Below, piece by piece: positions 8,747 to 19,811 of a stretch of 64,000 nucleotides of DNA (position 1 is its first letter; the number at the start of each line of letters is the position of its first letter). Made by a program: the position numbers and the translations under genes. The DNA is from CAWGXZ01 sp963826695 (lineage in GTDB: Bacteria > Pseudomonadota > Gammaproteobacteria > Burkholderiales > Burkholderiaceae_C). Under the pieces are notes generated by a model. It did not search any database. It worked only from the letters and a program-made list of their open reading frames with translations, and was not told the origin of the DNA. The stretch covers positions 1,054,001 through 1,118,000 of the forward strand of contig CAWGXZ010000004.1 in assembly GCA_963826695.1 (NCBI GenBank). The letters run 5' to 3'.

Positions 8747-9917
8747 ATGTCTTCCGCCTGGCTGTTGCCCGAGCACATTTCGGATGTGCTGCCTGCGCAG
8801 GCCCGGCAGATTGAAGAATTGCGCCGCCTGCTGCTCGACGTAGCCCGCCGCTATGGCTGCGAGCTGGTCATGCCGCCGCTGCTCGAGCATCTCGAATCGC
8901 TGTTGTCGGGAACCGGCCACGCGCTCGACCTGCAGACGTTCAAGCTGGTCGACCAGTCGAGCGGACGAACCCTCGGCCTGCGTGCCGACGCGACGCCCCA
9001 GGTGGCGCGTATCGATGCACACCTGCTCAACCGCCGCGGTGTCACGCGGCTTTGCTATTGCGGGCCGATCGTGCACACGCAGCCGGCGGGGCCGTATGCC
9101 ACACGCGAGCCATTGCAATTCGGCGCCGAGATCTATGGACACGGCGGGCAGGAAGCCGATCTCGAAGTTCTCGACCTGGCACTCGACTGTCTGGCCATCG
9201 CCGGTCTTGGCGAGCTGACGCTCGACGTCGGCGATACGCGAATCGTGCGTGCGCTCCTGAACGAAGCATCACCAGAGCCGGTGCGCCGCGAGGAGTTGCT
9301 CGCCGCCCTGGCCGCAAAAGACACATCCGCCGTAAAGGCGCTCGCTGCCGACCTGCCTGCTGCGGCGCGGCAGGGGCTGCTCGAACTGCCGGCGTTGTAT
9401 GGGGGCGTCGAGATCCTCGAGGCAGCGCGCCGCGCGGTTGCCGGCGCAACCCGCGATCGCCACGGCCATCGACGAGCTGCAGGCGCTTGCTTCGCACCTG
9501 GCGCTGGTCCATCCGGAAGTGCGACTCGGTTTCGACCTTTCCGATCGCGGCAGCAACGACTACTACAGCGGTTCGCGTTTCGCTGTCTACGCCGACGGCG
9601 CTGCCGATGCGATCCTGCGCGGCGGCCGCTACGACGAAGTCGGGGCGGTGTTCGGCCGCCGACGGCCCGCCGTGGGCTTCAGCCTCGACCTGAAGGAACT
9701 TTCGCTGCTGACCGGTGCCGCGCCGGGTGCCGCGCCGGGTGCCGTACGGGCGCCCTGGTATGCCGATGCACCGCTGCGCGCGGCCGTCCGGCAGCTGCGT
9801 TCGCGCGGCGAGACCGTCGTTTGCGTCCTTCCCGGACACGAGCACGAAGGCGCCGAGTTCGCCTGCGACCGTGAACTTGTCACCGTCGACGGCGAGTGGA
9901 CGCTGCGTGCGCTCTGA
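8747..9917 (+). pseudogene. hisZ: ATP phosphoribosyltransferase regulatory subunit HisZ, frameshifted
   Basis: HisZ is a catalytically inactive HisRS paralogue that activates the short form of HisG in the first step of histidine synthesis. The N-terminal part (from ATG 8747) reads MSSAWLLPEHISDVLPAQ and continues to EILEAARRAV near 9440. The homology then continues one frame over as LPAQPAIATAIDELQALASH to the stop at 9917. An extra G at about 9436-9437 explains the shift exactly. Otherwise the gene is full length (about 390 codons). A sequencing error is as likely as a real mutation. It precedes purA, as is usual in Betaproteobacteria. Confidence 0.88.
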
Positions 9918-9974
9918 AATCGATCCTTGCTGTCCCCTGCATTGCTGAAATCCGTGCCACATCCCGACCCGACC

Positions 9975-11315
<1,341 letters not shown>

Positions 11316-11364
11316 GCAGCGACCGTGCCCCCGCTGGGCCCGCGCGAACCTTCCGGAGGCACGC

Positions 11365-11886
11365 ATGCTGACCGATGACGGCAGGCATCTGTACGTCTCG
11401 TGGGACGAGTACCACATGCTGATCGAGCGCCTGGCGCTCAAGGTCCATGCCTCGGGATGGGCCTTCGACCAGATTCTCTGCCTGGCCCGTGGCGGCATGC
11501 GGCCGGGCGATGTGCTCTCGCGTGTTTTCGACAAGCCGCTCGGCATCATGTCGACAAGTTCGTACCGGGCCGAAGCGGGAACGATCCAGGGGCGCCTCGA
11601 TATTGCCAAGTACATCACCCTGCCCAAGGGCGAACTGGCGGGCCGGGTGTTGCTGGTGGATGACCTGGCCGACTCGGGCGTGACGCTTCGCGCGGTCGTC
11701 GACCGTCTGCGCGCCATCCCGGCGATCGGCGAACTGCGCTCGGCGGTCATCTGGACCAAGGGTGCTTCGTCGTACATGCCCGACTACCACGTCGAGCTGC
11801 TGCCCACGAGCCCGTGGATTCACCAGCCGTTCGAAGAGTATGACGAAATGCGTCCCGAGCGGCTGGCGAAGAAGTTCTCCATCTGA
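11365..11886 (+). CDS. Purine-type phosphoribosyltransferase family protein
   Basis: Type I phosphoribosyltransferase of 173 residues. The PRPP-binding loop is clear near residues 93-106 (GRVLLVDDLADSGVTLR), with an N-terminal CLARGGMRPGD region. It resembles the xanthine/hypoxanthine-guanine group commonly found after purA in Betaproteobacteria; the exact base is not identifiable from sequence alone. GGAGG lies about six bases before the ATG at 11365. Confidence 0.85.
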   Translation: MLTDDGRHLYVSWDEYHMLIERLALKVHASGWAFDQILCLARGGMRPGDVLSRVFDKPLGIMSTSSYRAEAGTIQGRLDIAKYITLPKGELAGRVLLVDDLADSGVTLRAVVDRLRAIPAIGELRSAVIWTKGASSYMPDYHVELLPTSPWIHQPFEEYDEMRPERLAKKFSI

Positions 11887-12336
11887 ACGGTACGGTGCAG
11901 GCTGACTTTGTCCTGCATTGGGCCGGCCACCGGATCCCATGCGAAGACGGCCGGAACGCGGTTCGGCACAAGCGGTAGCGACGAGTTGCTGGCTTGCGGC
12001 GTTCTCCCCTGGGACGCTGTTCGTCCACGACTCGACAGTCAGTGACGCCCCAGGAAACGAGCTGTTCCTCTTGGTGGCGTTGCGCTTTCATCGCGGGTCA
12101 TGCAGATCGCAATAACAAGCACCAAGAAGCGCTCCGGCCAGATGCGTCGACCGATCTGACGATCCAGCCGAACGATAGGGCGAATTGCAGTTAATGGACG
12201 AGTCACGACAGGAGCATTAAGGAACGCCTGTTTCTGCGAGTCCACAAACCGGGAAGCATTCTCTGCGCCATCACATCTTGCAGGGACACACATCGGGCCT
12301 CGTTCGGAAGGTCGCCGAACCAGTAGAGGCCAAAAG
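11887..12336. other. Intergenic region without recognisable gene
   Basis: This is the largest gene-poor stretch between a protein gene and the tRNA terminator, and its base composition is visibly less GC-rich than the flanks. Short open frames exist on both strands, but none resembles a known protein or has a convincing ribosome-binding site. I found no copy of the tRNA-Leu 3' end that would mark an integration site. Confidence 0.6.
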
Positions 12337-12363
12337 AAAAGGCCACCATAAGGTGGCCTTTTT
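12337..12363 (-). terminator. Rho-independent terminator of tRNA-Leu (bidirectional)
   Basis: Seven-base GC stem GGCCACC (12341-12347) / GGTGGCC (12352-12358) with an ATAA loop, flanked by A4 upstream and T5 downstream. It is therefore a good terminator on either strand. On the minus strand it lies about 120 bases after the tRNA-Leu gene, the only gene that reads into it. Confidence 0.85.
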
Positions 12364-12480
12364 CATTCCCGAGTCCCTGACGGGCCCGGTGCTCAACCGC
12401 TGCAATGACGCTTCTTCGACTCGACTTTCGCCCATTACCGTTCCCCTTTCGAGAGAACGTCATCGGCTAACATCAAGTCT

Positions 12481-12565
<85 letters not shown>

Positions 12566-12581
12566 ATTTCAGGAAGGCACG

Positions 12582-12612
12582 GATCATATCATCGTCACAA
12601 ACAAGTCAGTCT
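12582..12612 (-). promoter_or_regulatory. Candidate promoter for tRNA-Leu
   Basis: On the minus strand a TATGAT box lies about 17 bases before the tRNA 5' end, with a CTGACT element 15 bases further upstream. Position and -10 box are reasonable but the -35 match and spacing are weak. The element falls in the short divergent gap between the tRNA and rnr. Confidence 0.35.
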
Positions 12613-12641
12613 CCAAACCTGCCGCCGTCGGCGCCGACCTG

Positions 12642-14852
12642 ATGGGCGAGGTCGAAGGCACCGTGCAGGGCCACCGCGACGGCCACGGCTTCGTCGTCCG
12701 TGACGACGGCCAGCCTGATCTCTACCTTGCCCCCCAGGAGATGCGCTCGGTTCTGCACCGGGACCGGGTGCGCGCCCGCGTCATCCGGCACGACCGCAAG
12801 GGCCGTCCCGAAGGCCGGGTGCTCGACATTCTCGAGCGCCGCAAGACACCGCTTATCGGCAGACTGCTCCACGAGAGCGGTGTCTGGCTGGTGGCGCCCG
12901 AGGACAAGCGCTTCGGCCAGGACATCCTGATTCCGAAGAACGCGGTCGCCAGCGCGACGGCGGGCCAGGTGGTCGCCGTCGAGTTGACCGAGCCGCCGTC
13001 GATGTACTCGCAGCCGGTCGGCCGGGTGGTCGAGGTGCTCGGCGAGATCGACGATCCGGGTCTCGAGATCGAGATTGCCGTGCGCAAGTTCGAGGTGCCG
13101 CATCGCTTCAGCGACGCGACGCTGGCCCAGGCGGCGGCCTTGCCCGACAAGCTGCGGCCGGCCGATCGGCGGCAGCGCATCGATCTCACCGACGTGGCGC
13201 TTGTCACCATCGACGGCGAGGACGCGCGCGACTTCGACGATGCGGTCTATTGCGAGCCGGCGAAAGTCGGCCGCTCCAAGGGCTGGCGGTTGCTGGTCGC
13301 CATCGCCGACGTGAGCCATTACGTCAAGCCGGGCGAGGCACTCGACAACGACGCCTATGAGCGCGCCACCTCGGTGTACTTCCCGCGTCGGGTGATACCG
13401 ATGCTGCCGGAGAAGCTGAGCAATGGCCTGTGTTCGCTCAATCCGGAGAGCGAACGCCTCGCGATGGTCTGCGACATGCTGGTCAACGACGCTGGCGAGG
13501 TCCACGCCTACCAGTTCTATCCGGCATTGATCAACTCGCACGCGCGGCTGACCTACAACGAAGTTGCAGCCATCCTCGTCAACACCCGCGGGCCGGAGGC
13601 CACGCGGCGCGAAGCGCTGCTGCCGCACTTGTTGAACCTGCACGAGGTCTACCGTGCCTTGCTGCGGGCGCGCGGCAAGCGCGGTGCGGTCGACTTCGAA
13701 ACGGTTGAGACGCAGATCGTCTGCGACGAGAACGGCCGCATCGAGAAGATCGTTCCGCGCACGCGCAACGAGGCGCATCGGCTTATCGAGGAGTCGATGC
13801 TCGCCGCCAATGTCTGCGCGGCGGATTTCATCGCCCGCTCTAAGCACCCGGCGCTGTACCGCGTGCACGAGGGGCCGACGCCGGAGAAGCGCGTCCTGCT
13901 GCAGAACTACCTGCAGGCGCTCGGCCTGGGTCTCACGATCAGCGACGATCCGACCCCGGGTGAGTTCCAGGCGATCGCGCAGGCCACGAAGGATCGACCC
14001 GACGCGGCGCAGATTCATTCGATGTTGCTGCGGGCGATGCAGCAGGCGGTCTACACCGGCGTCAACAGCGGGCACTTCGGCCTCGCCTACACCGCATACA
14101 CCCACTTCACGAGTCCGATCCGGCGCTATCCCGACCTGCTGGTTCACCGTGTGATCAAGGCGTTGCTGCAAGGCAAGCGCTATTCGCTGTCGAATCCCGA
14201 GGTGGCGATGCCAGCCGCACCGCGGCGCGGCGCGGCGGCTGCCAAAACGCCGCCGGCGAAGCTCGACGCCGAAGGCGCGATGTGGCAGGCGGCCGGTGCC
14301 CATTGCAGCGCCAATGAACGCCGCGCCGACGATGCGTCTCGCGACGTCGAAGCCTGGCTCAAGTGCCGCTACATGCGCGAGCACCTCGGCGAGGAGTACG
14401 GCGGCACGGTCAGCGCGGCGACGGGCTTCGGTCTCTTCGTGCAGCTCGACGGCCTGTTCGTCGAAGGGCTGGTCCACATCACCGAACTCGGCGGCGAGTA
14501 CTTCCGCTTCGACGAGGCGCGCCAGGAGTTGCGTGGCGAACGCACCGGGGTCCGCTACGCGATCGGCTCCCGGCTGCGGGTGCAGGTGATCCGCGTCGAT
14601 CTCGATGGGCGCAAGATCGATTTCCGGGTGGTCGGCGAGTCCGATGCACCGTCCGCCGCCACCAGGTCGCGGGGACAGCGTGCGAACGCCGGGGCCGCCG
14701 CCGATCTGGCGGCGGTCAAGGACGCCGACCGCCATGCCAAGGCCTCGGCCAAGCGCAATCAGCGCGCACCGCGCCGTGCGGGCGTGGCCGGCGCGAACAC
14801 GACGAAAACGCCGGGGCGCAAAGCCGCGGCGAAGTCGAAGCGCGGTCGCTGA
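12642..14852 (+). CDS. rnr: Ribonuclease R lacking the usual N-terminal winged helix
   Basis: Processive 3'-5' exoribonuclease of the RNB family for structured RNA. Visible in order are cold-shock domains (EGTVQGHRDGHGFVV at the very start), the RNB catalytic core (ARDFDDAVYCEP, SHYVKPG, YTHFTSPIRRYPDLLVHR), an Ala/Pro insert, an S1 domain (YGGTVSAATGFGLFVQLDGL) and a Lys/Arg-rich tail. From ATG 12642 it has 736 residues; E. coli RNase R has 813. The N-terminal helix-turn-helix region normally present is absent. No ATG, GTG or TTG between the tRNA and 12642 restores it, as the tRNA-Leu gene lies immediately upstream. Confidence 0.93.
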   Translation: MGEVEGTVQGHRDGHGFVVRDDGQPDLYLAPQEMRSVLHRDRVRARVIRHDRKGRPEGRVLDILERRKTPLIGRLLHESGVWLVAPEDKRFGQDILIPKNAVASATAGQVVAVELTEPPSMYSQPVGRVVEVLGEIDDPGLEIEIAVRKFEVPHRFSDATLAQAAALPDKLRPADRRQRIDLTDVALVTIDGEDARDFDDAVYCEPAKVGRSKGWRLLVAIADVSHYVKPGEALDNDAYERATSVYFPRRVIPMLPEKLSNGLCSLNPESERLAMVCDMLVNDAGEVHAYQFYPALINSHARLTYNEVAAILVNTRGPEATRREALLPHLLNLHEVYRALLRARGKRGAVDFETVETQIVCDENGRIEKIVPRTRNEAHRLIEESMLAANVCAADFIARSKHPALYRVHEGPTPEKRVLLQNYLQALGLGLTISDDPTPGEFQAIAQATKDRPDAAQIHSMLLRAMQQAVYTGVNSGHFGLAYTAYTHFTSPIRRYPDLLVHRVIKALLQGKRYSLSNPEVAMPAAPRRGAAAAKTPPAKLDAEGAMWQAAGAHCSANERRADDASRDVEAWLKCRYMREHLGEEYGGTVSAATGFGLFVQLDGLFVEGLVHITELGGEYFRFDEARQELRGERTGVRYAIGSRLRVQVIRVDLDGRKIDFRVVGESDAPSAATRSRGQRANAGAAADLAAVKDADRHAKASAKRNQRAPRRAGVAGANTTKTPGRKAAAKSKRGR

Positions 14853-14904
14853 TTCGCCAGGTGGCCGGGCTGCGGGGCAGCCGGGAGGTGAGGGGTGGCG
14901 GCGC

Positions 14905-16423
14905 TTAGCGCAAACGCGCCAGGTGTTCGATCAACTCGTCGGCACGCATCACCACCTGGCCGCTCCGGTCAGCGGCGTCGCCGTGCATCCAGACGGCTGC
15001 TTTCGCTGACTCCACGGCGCACTGCGCGGCGTCCTCGGCATGGGCTGCGGAACTGCTCCACAGGCCGCCGAGCCAGCCGGCGAGCACATCGCCGGTTCCG
15101 CCTGTCGCCAGCGCAGCGCTTCCGGTCGGGTTGATTCCAGGAATGCCGCCAGGCGCGCAGATCAGGCTGCCGGAGCCTTTCAGCACCACCACGCTCCGGG
15201 TGTGCTCGGCCAGCCTCCTGACGGCGCCCATGCGATCGGCCTGGACGGCGGTGGCATCGAGACCGAGCAGCCGCGCCGCCTCCAGTGGGTGCGGCGTCAA
15301 TACGCTTGCCTGACCGCGGTCGGCGCGGCCGCGCAGCACCGCCAGCAACGCGCTATCGGCGGCGATCGCATTCAGCGCGTCGGCATCGGCGACGACGCGG
15401 GGAGCCTCGGCAAGAATCGCCGGCAGTGCGTCGGCGCACGGCCGCGCCGCCACCGCAGCCCACCACCAGCGTCATTCGTGCCAACGGCGCGCCGGGTTCG
15501 CGGCAGTGGCCGGGTCTCAGCATCAACTCGGGTCGTTGCGGATCGAGTGAACGGCCGGGCTCGCCGAGCAGATCGACGAAGACGCGCCCGGCGCCTGCAG
15601 CAAGCGCAGCGCGCCCCGCGAGCAGCGCTGCGCCGATCATCCCGCCAGCGCCACCGACGATGCCGACGTCGCCAAAGCTGCCTTTGTGGCTGGCGTGGCG
15701 GCGCGTCGCCGCACGGCTCGGAGGGCGGCCGAGCAGCCAGGCCATATGTGCGCCCGCTGCCGCGAAGCCAGCGACGCCCAGGCTGTCGAGCCAGACCTCG
15801 CCGGCGGCGTCGCGCCCCGAAGCGGTAAAGAGGCCCGGCTTCAGCGTCAGCAGCGTGAGCGTTGCGTCCGCGTGCAGCACAGCGCCTCCCAGCGGCTGCC
15901 CGCTATCGGCATCGAGGCCGGATGGCACGTCGATCGCAAGCCGCCCTGCCGGCCAGGCATTCATCTGGGCGATGCGGCTGCACATCGCTGGCGACAACGC
16001 CCCTCTGGCGCCGATGCCGAGCAGCGCGTCGATCAGCAGATCGCACCCGGAGAGATCCGGAAGATCGCCGGCGAGCGCGAGGCGCATCGGCACCCCGGCC
16101 TGGCGTGCCGCGTCGAGAGAAGCCGCCGCATCGGGCGGCAGGCGCTGCGGCTCGGCGCAGAGCACCAGGTCGACTGGCTTGCCGGCGCGCTGCAGGCAAC
16201 GTGCGGATTCGATGCCGTCGCCGCCGTTGTTGCCCCCACCCGCCACGATGCCGATGCGCCGCGCATGCGGCGCCATGGCCAGTGCCAGCCGCGCCACGGC
16301 GGCACCGGCTCGCTGCATCAGGGCCTGCGGCGGCAGATTCGCGCACGCAGCCGCCTCGATCTGCCGCGTCGCGGCCCGGTCGTGGAGCGGCCACTGCAGG
16401 TGCGAGCCGAGTATTCGCTTCAT
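14905..16423 (-). pseudogene. nnr: Bifunctional NAD(P)H-hydrate epimerase/dehydratase, frameshifted
   Basis: Repairs hydrated NAD(P)H. The N-terminal epimerase domain (start at 16423) has the nucleotide loop VAGGGNNGGDG and DALLGIG, then the ADP-dependent dehydratase domain begins (FGDVGIVGGAGGMIGAALL). Homology leaves this frame after TLVVGCGGG near 15460. It resumes one frame over as RPCADALPAILAEAPRVV through LTPHPLEAARLL and the catalytic-type loop ALATGGTGDVLAG, to the stop at 14905. One extra base in the GGCGGCGCGGCC tract (15441-15460) accounts for it. The gene is otherwise full length and divergent from rpsB. Confidence 0.87.
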
Positions 16424-16427
16424 GGGA

Positions 16428-16436
16428 TGCTAGAAT
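16428..16436 (+). promoter_or_regulatory. Candidate extended -10 promoter for rpsB
   Basis: TGCTAGAAT matches the extended -10 form (TGn + TAGAAT, one mismatch to TATAAT). It lies about 158 bases upstream of rpsB, leaving a long untranslated leader. No good -35 is visible, as expected for an extended -10 type. The leader may carry S2 autoregulation as in E. coli, but I do not recognise a specific fold. Confidence 0.45.
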
Positions 16437-16593
16437 CGCCGGGTTTTGCCGGCTGCAGGGAGTGGGAATACCCGGGCCGGGAAACTCATACGCAAACCGG
16501 CCGCCGAAAGGTGTCGTCGCCACGAAAAGCCTGCGGGCCCTGGAGTGTGCGGCGATTCCGGCCGGATTTTAGAAACAACCTTTTGGAATCTGC

Positions 16594-17340
16594 ATGACGA
16601 TCACGATGCGCGAAATGCTGGAAGCCGGCGTCCACTTCGGACACCAAACCCGCTTCTGGAACCCGCGGATGGCTCCCTATATCTACGGCCACCGCAACAA
16701 GATTCACATCATCAACCTCGAGAAGACGCAGCCGCTGTTCGAGGAAGCGATGAAGTTCGTACGCCAGCTGTCGGCCAAGCGCGGCACCATCCTGATGGTC
16801 GGCACCAAGCGCCAGGCACGGGAGGTCATCGCCAGCGAAGCACGCCGTGCCGGCATGCCCTTCGTCGACCAGCGCTGGCTCGGCGGCATGCTGACCAACT
16901 TCAAAACCGTCAAGGGCTCGCTCAAGCGCCTGAAGGAAATGCAGTCGCAGGTCGAGGCCGGCACCGAAATCCGCATCAAGAAGGAAGCCTTGATGTTCGA
17001 GCGCGAATTGGTCAAGCTCGAGAAGGACATCGGCGGCATCCAGGACATGAACGCCTTGCCCGATGCGCTGTTCGTCATCGACGTCGGCTATCACAAGATC
17101 GCCATCGCCGAAGCCAACAAGCTCGGGATTCCGGTCGTCGGCATCGTCGATTCGAATCACACGCCGCTCGGGATCGACTACGTCATTCCCGGCAACGACG
17201 ACTCGGCCAAGGCAGTGGCGCTTTATGCCCGCGCCGTTGCCGATGCCGTGCTCGAAGGCAAGTCGAACGCCAACAACGATCTCGTCCAGGCCGTCGCCGC
17301 TGACGGTGACGAGTTCGTCGAGGTCAGCGAGGCGGGCTGA
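16594..17340 (+). CDS. rpsB: 30S ribosomal protein S2
   Basis: Small-subunit protein S2, 248 residues, with the typical start TMREMLEAGVHFGHQTRFWN and the blocks FVDQRWLGGMLTNF and DSNHTPLGIDYVIPGND. The start ATG 16594 gives the standard N-terminus. It heads the rpsB-tsf-pyrH-frr cluster. A terminator-like hairpin separates it from tsf. Confidence 0.98.
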   Translation: MTITMREMLEAGVHFGHQTRFWNPRMAPYIYGHRNKIHIINLEKTQPLFEEAMKFVRQLSAKRGTILMVGTKRQAREVIASEARRAGMPFVDQRWLGGMLTNFKTVKGSLKRLKEMQSQVEAGTEIRIKKEALMFERELVKLEKDIGGIQDMNALPDALFVIDVGYHKIAIAEANKLGIPVVGIVDSNHTPLGIDYVIPGNDDSAKAVALYARAVADAVLEGKSNANNDLVQAVAADGDEFVEVSEAG

Positions 17341-17376
17341 GCCGCTGCTGCGCTTCGCCCTTCGGCGACACCTCGA

Positions 17377-17398
17377 AGGGGCTTGCGGGCCCCTTTTT
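17377..17398 (+). terminator. rpsB-tsf intercistronic terminator/attenuator
   Basis: Stem AGGGGC (17377-17382) / GCCCCT (17389-17394) followed by a T run to 17398. It lies between the rpsB stop and the tsf start. Partial termination here would lower tsf relative to rpsB, as described for E. coli; that function is inferred by position. Confidence 0.7.
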
Positions 17399-17464
17399 CA
17401 TTGCACCTGCCAAAGCGAGCCGGCTGCGGCCGTCGCTGCGGCATCCGTTGACTGAAAGACTGTT

Positions 17465-18355
17465 ATGACTGCAATTACCGCCAGCCTCGTGGCCGAACTG
17501 CGCGCCAAGACCGACGCGCCGATGATGGAATGCAAGCGCGCCCTGACGGAAGCCGGCGGCGATCTCGAACGCGCCGAGGAACTGCTCCGTGTCAAGCTGG
17601 GCAGCAAGGCCGGCAAGGCGGCGTCGCGGGTGACGGCCGAGGGCGTCGTTGCCGCCGCCATCGAGGAGCGCACCGGCGCATTGATCGAAGTCAATTGCGA
17701 AACCGACTTCGTCACCAAGAACGATTCGTTTCTGGCCTTCGCCCGCGGCTGCGCCCAGCTTGTTGCCAGCCAGGCGCCGGCCGACGTCGCGGCGCTGTCA
17801 GCCCTGAGCTACTCGCAGGACGGCTTCGGCCCGACGGTCGAGGACGTGCGCAAGGGGCTGATCGGCAAGATCGGCGAGAACATGTCGGTGCGCCGCTTCG
17901 AGCGCTTTGCCGACAGCGGCCGCGTGGTCAGCTACCTGCACGGTACGCGGATCGGCGTGATGGTCGAGTTCGAGGGCGACGAGGTCGCGGCCAAGGACGT
18001 TGCGATGCACATTGCCGCGATGAAGCCGGTTTCGCTTGCCGCGGCCGATGTCCCGGCGAGCCTGATCGAGAAGGAGCGCCGGGTGGCTGCCGAGAAGGCT
18101 GCCGAGTCGGGCAAGCCGGCCGAGATCGTGACCAAGATGGTCGAGGGCTCGGTGCAGAAGTACCTGAAGGAAGTCAGCCTCTACAACCAGACCTTCGTCA
18201 AGAGCGACAAGCAGACGGTCGAGCAGATGCTCAAGGAGCGCTCGACGCGCATTGCGCGCTTCACGCTGTACGTTGTCGGCGAAGGCATCGAGAAGAAGGT
18301 CGACGACTTCGCTGCCGAAGTCGCCGCACAGGTGGCTGCAGCCAAGGGCGCCTGA
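17465..18355 (+). CDS. tsf: Elongation factor Ts
   Basis: Nucleotide exchange factor for EF-Tu. It is 296 residues with an N-terminal UBA-like domain (LVAELRAKTDAPMMECKRAL), the core motif CETDFVTKNDSF and the C-terminal coiled-coil/dimerisation region. The start at ATG 17465 is conventional. A GC-rich direct/inverted repeat (GCCCGGGC twice, 18367-18384) follows the stop but has no T tract. Confidence 0.98.
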   Translation: MTAITASLVAELRAKTDAPMMECKRALTEAGGDLERAEELLRVKLGSKAGKAASRVTAEGVVAAAIEERTGALIEVNCETDFVTKNDSFLAFARGCAQLVASQAPADVAALSALSYSQDGFGPTVEDVRKGLIGKIGENMSVRRFERFADSGRVVSYLHGTRIGVMVEFEGDEVAAKDVAMHIAAMKPVSLAAADVPASLIEKERRVAAEKAAESGKPAEIVTKMVEGSVQKYLKEVSLYNQTFVKSDKQTVEQMLKERSTRIARFTLYVVGEGIEKKVDDFAAEVAAQVAAAKGA

Positions 18356-18428
18356 GCGCCGCCAGTGCCCGGGCCTGCCCGGGCCGGCTAGACTCCGACC
18401 CGCGCGCAACGACCATGAACCGAATCTG

Positions 18429-19139
18429 ATGGCGGCTTACCGACGCATCCTGCTCAAGCTCTCGGGCGAGGCCCTGATGGGCGACGATGCCTACGGCATC
18501 AACCGGGCGACGATCGTGCGCATGGTGCGCGAGGTTCACGAGGTGACGGCGCTCGGCTGCGAGGTGGCGATCGTCATCGGCGGCGGCAACATTTTCCGCG
18601 GCGTGGCCGGCGGCTCGGTCGGCATGGACCGGGCGACGGCCGACTACATGGGCATGCTGGCGACGGTGATGAATGCGCTGGCGCTCGGCGATGCGATGCG
18701 CCAGGAAGGCATCACCGCCCGGGTGATGTCGGCGATCGCCATCGACCAGGTCGTCGAGCCGTATGTCCGCCCGAAGGCGCTGCAGTACCTCGAAGAGAAG
18801 AAGGTCGTCGTCTTCGCCGCGGGAACCGGAAATCCGTTCTTCACCACCGACACCGCCGCTGCGCTGCGCGGCGCGGAAATCGGTGCCGAGGTCGTCCTCA
18901 AGGCGACCAAGGTCGACGGCGTCTACACCGCCGATCCGAAGCTCGACCCCACTGCCACCCGCTACACGCAGATCAGCTTCGACGACGCGATCTCGCAGAA
19001 CCTCCAGGTGCTCGACGCCACTGCCTTCGCGCTGTGCCGCGATCAGAAGCTGCCGATCCGGGTCTTCAGCATCCTCAAGGCCGGCGCGCTCAAGCGGGTG
19101 GTCTGCGGCGAGGACGAGGGAACGCTTGTCCATGTGTAA
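18429..19139 (+). CDS. pyrH: UMP kinase
   Basis: Bacterial-type amino-acid-kinase-fold enzyme phosphorylating UMP to UDP. It has 236 residues with YRRILLKLSGEAL at the N-terminus, the glycine loop VIGGGNIFRG and the ATP/UMP-site block AAGTGNPFFTTDTAA. The ATG at 18429 is chosen because it starts right before the first strand. It overlaps the TGA of a four-codon frame (ATG 18416) in the form TGATG. Confidence 0.97.
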   Translation: MAAYRRILLKLSGEALMGDDAYGINRATIVRMVREVHEVTALGCEVAIVIGGGNIFRGVAGGSVGMDRATADYMGMLATVMNALALGDAMRQEGITARVMSAIAIDQVVEPYVRPKALQYLEEKKVVVFAAGTGNPFFTTDTAAALRGAEIGAEVVLKATKVDGVYTADPKLDPTATRYTQISFDDAISQNLQVLDATAFALCRDQKLPIRVFSILKAGALKRVVCGEDEGTLVHV

Positions 19140-19163
19140 ACCACACCTGCACGCCTGAACGTC

Positions 19164-19724
19164 ATGAGCATTGCCGACATCCGCAAGACCGCCGAACAAA
19201 AGATGGGGCGGTCGATCGAGACCTTCAAAGCCGAGTTGCAGAAGATTCGCACCGGACGCGCCCATCCCGGAATCCTCGACCAGGTGCATGTCGAGTACTA
19301 CGGCTCGATGGTGCCGATCAGCCAGGTCGCCAACGTCACGCTGCTCGACGCCCGGACCATCAGCGTTCAGCCGTGGGAGAAGGGCCTGGCCGGCAAGATC
19401 GAACGCGCCATCCGCGAGAGCGAGCTCGGGCTCAATCCGTCGACGCAGGGTGAGTTGATGCGCGTTCCCATGCCGGCGCTGACCGAAGAGCGCCGGCGCG
19501 ACCTGACGAAGGTGGTGCGCCACGCCGGCGAAGATGCCAAGGTTGCGGTTCGCAGCATTCGCCGCGAGGCCAACGACCATGCGCGGCGGTTGACCAAGGA
19601 CAAGCAGATTTCCGAAGACGAAGAGCGTCGCTCCCTGGACGAGGTGCAAAAGCTGACCGACCGGACGATCGCCGAGGTCGACCGGCTCGTCTCGGCCAAG
19701 GAAGCCGACATCATGGCGGTCTGA
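19164..19724 (+). CDS. frr: Ribosome recycling factor
   Basis: With EF-G, releases ribosomes after termination. It is 186 residues, the family length, with the conserved RTGRAHPGILD and VPMPALTEERRRDL. The protein is an L-shaped three-helix bundle plus a small beta domain. It follows pyrH by 24 bases in the conserved tsf-pyrH-frr-uppS order. Confidence 0.98.
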   Translation: MSIADIRKTAEQKMGRSIETFKAELQKIRTGRAHPGILDQVHVEYYGSMVPISQVANVTLLDARTISVQPWEKGLAGKIERAIRESELGLNPSTQGELMRVPMPALTEERRRDLTKVVRHAGEDAKVAVRSIRREANDHARRLTKDKQISEDEERRSLDEVQKLTDRTIAEVDRLVSAKEADIMAV

Positions 19725-19811
19725 GGCGGTGCGGACCGGCCCCTTGGAACCGGTTGCGACGCGGGCGGCGGGCGGACGTCGGCGAGTCGGCGCGGCCGCG
19801 GGGATGCAGCG

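Noticed and set aside
12039..12293. 84-codon minus-strand frame in the gap before tRNA-Leu
   Set aside because: No ribosome-binding site, no recognisable domain, and atypical residue composition.
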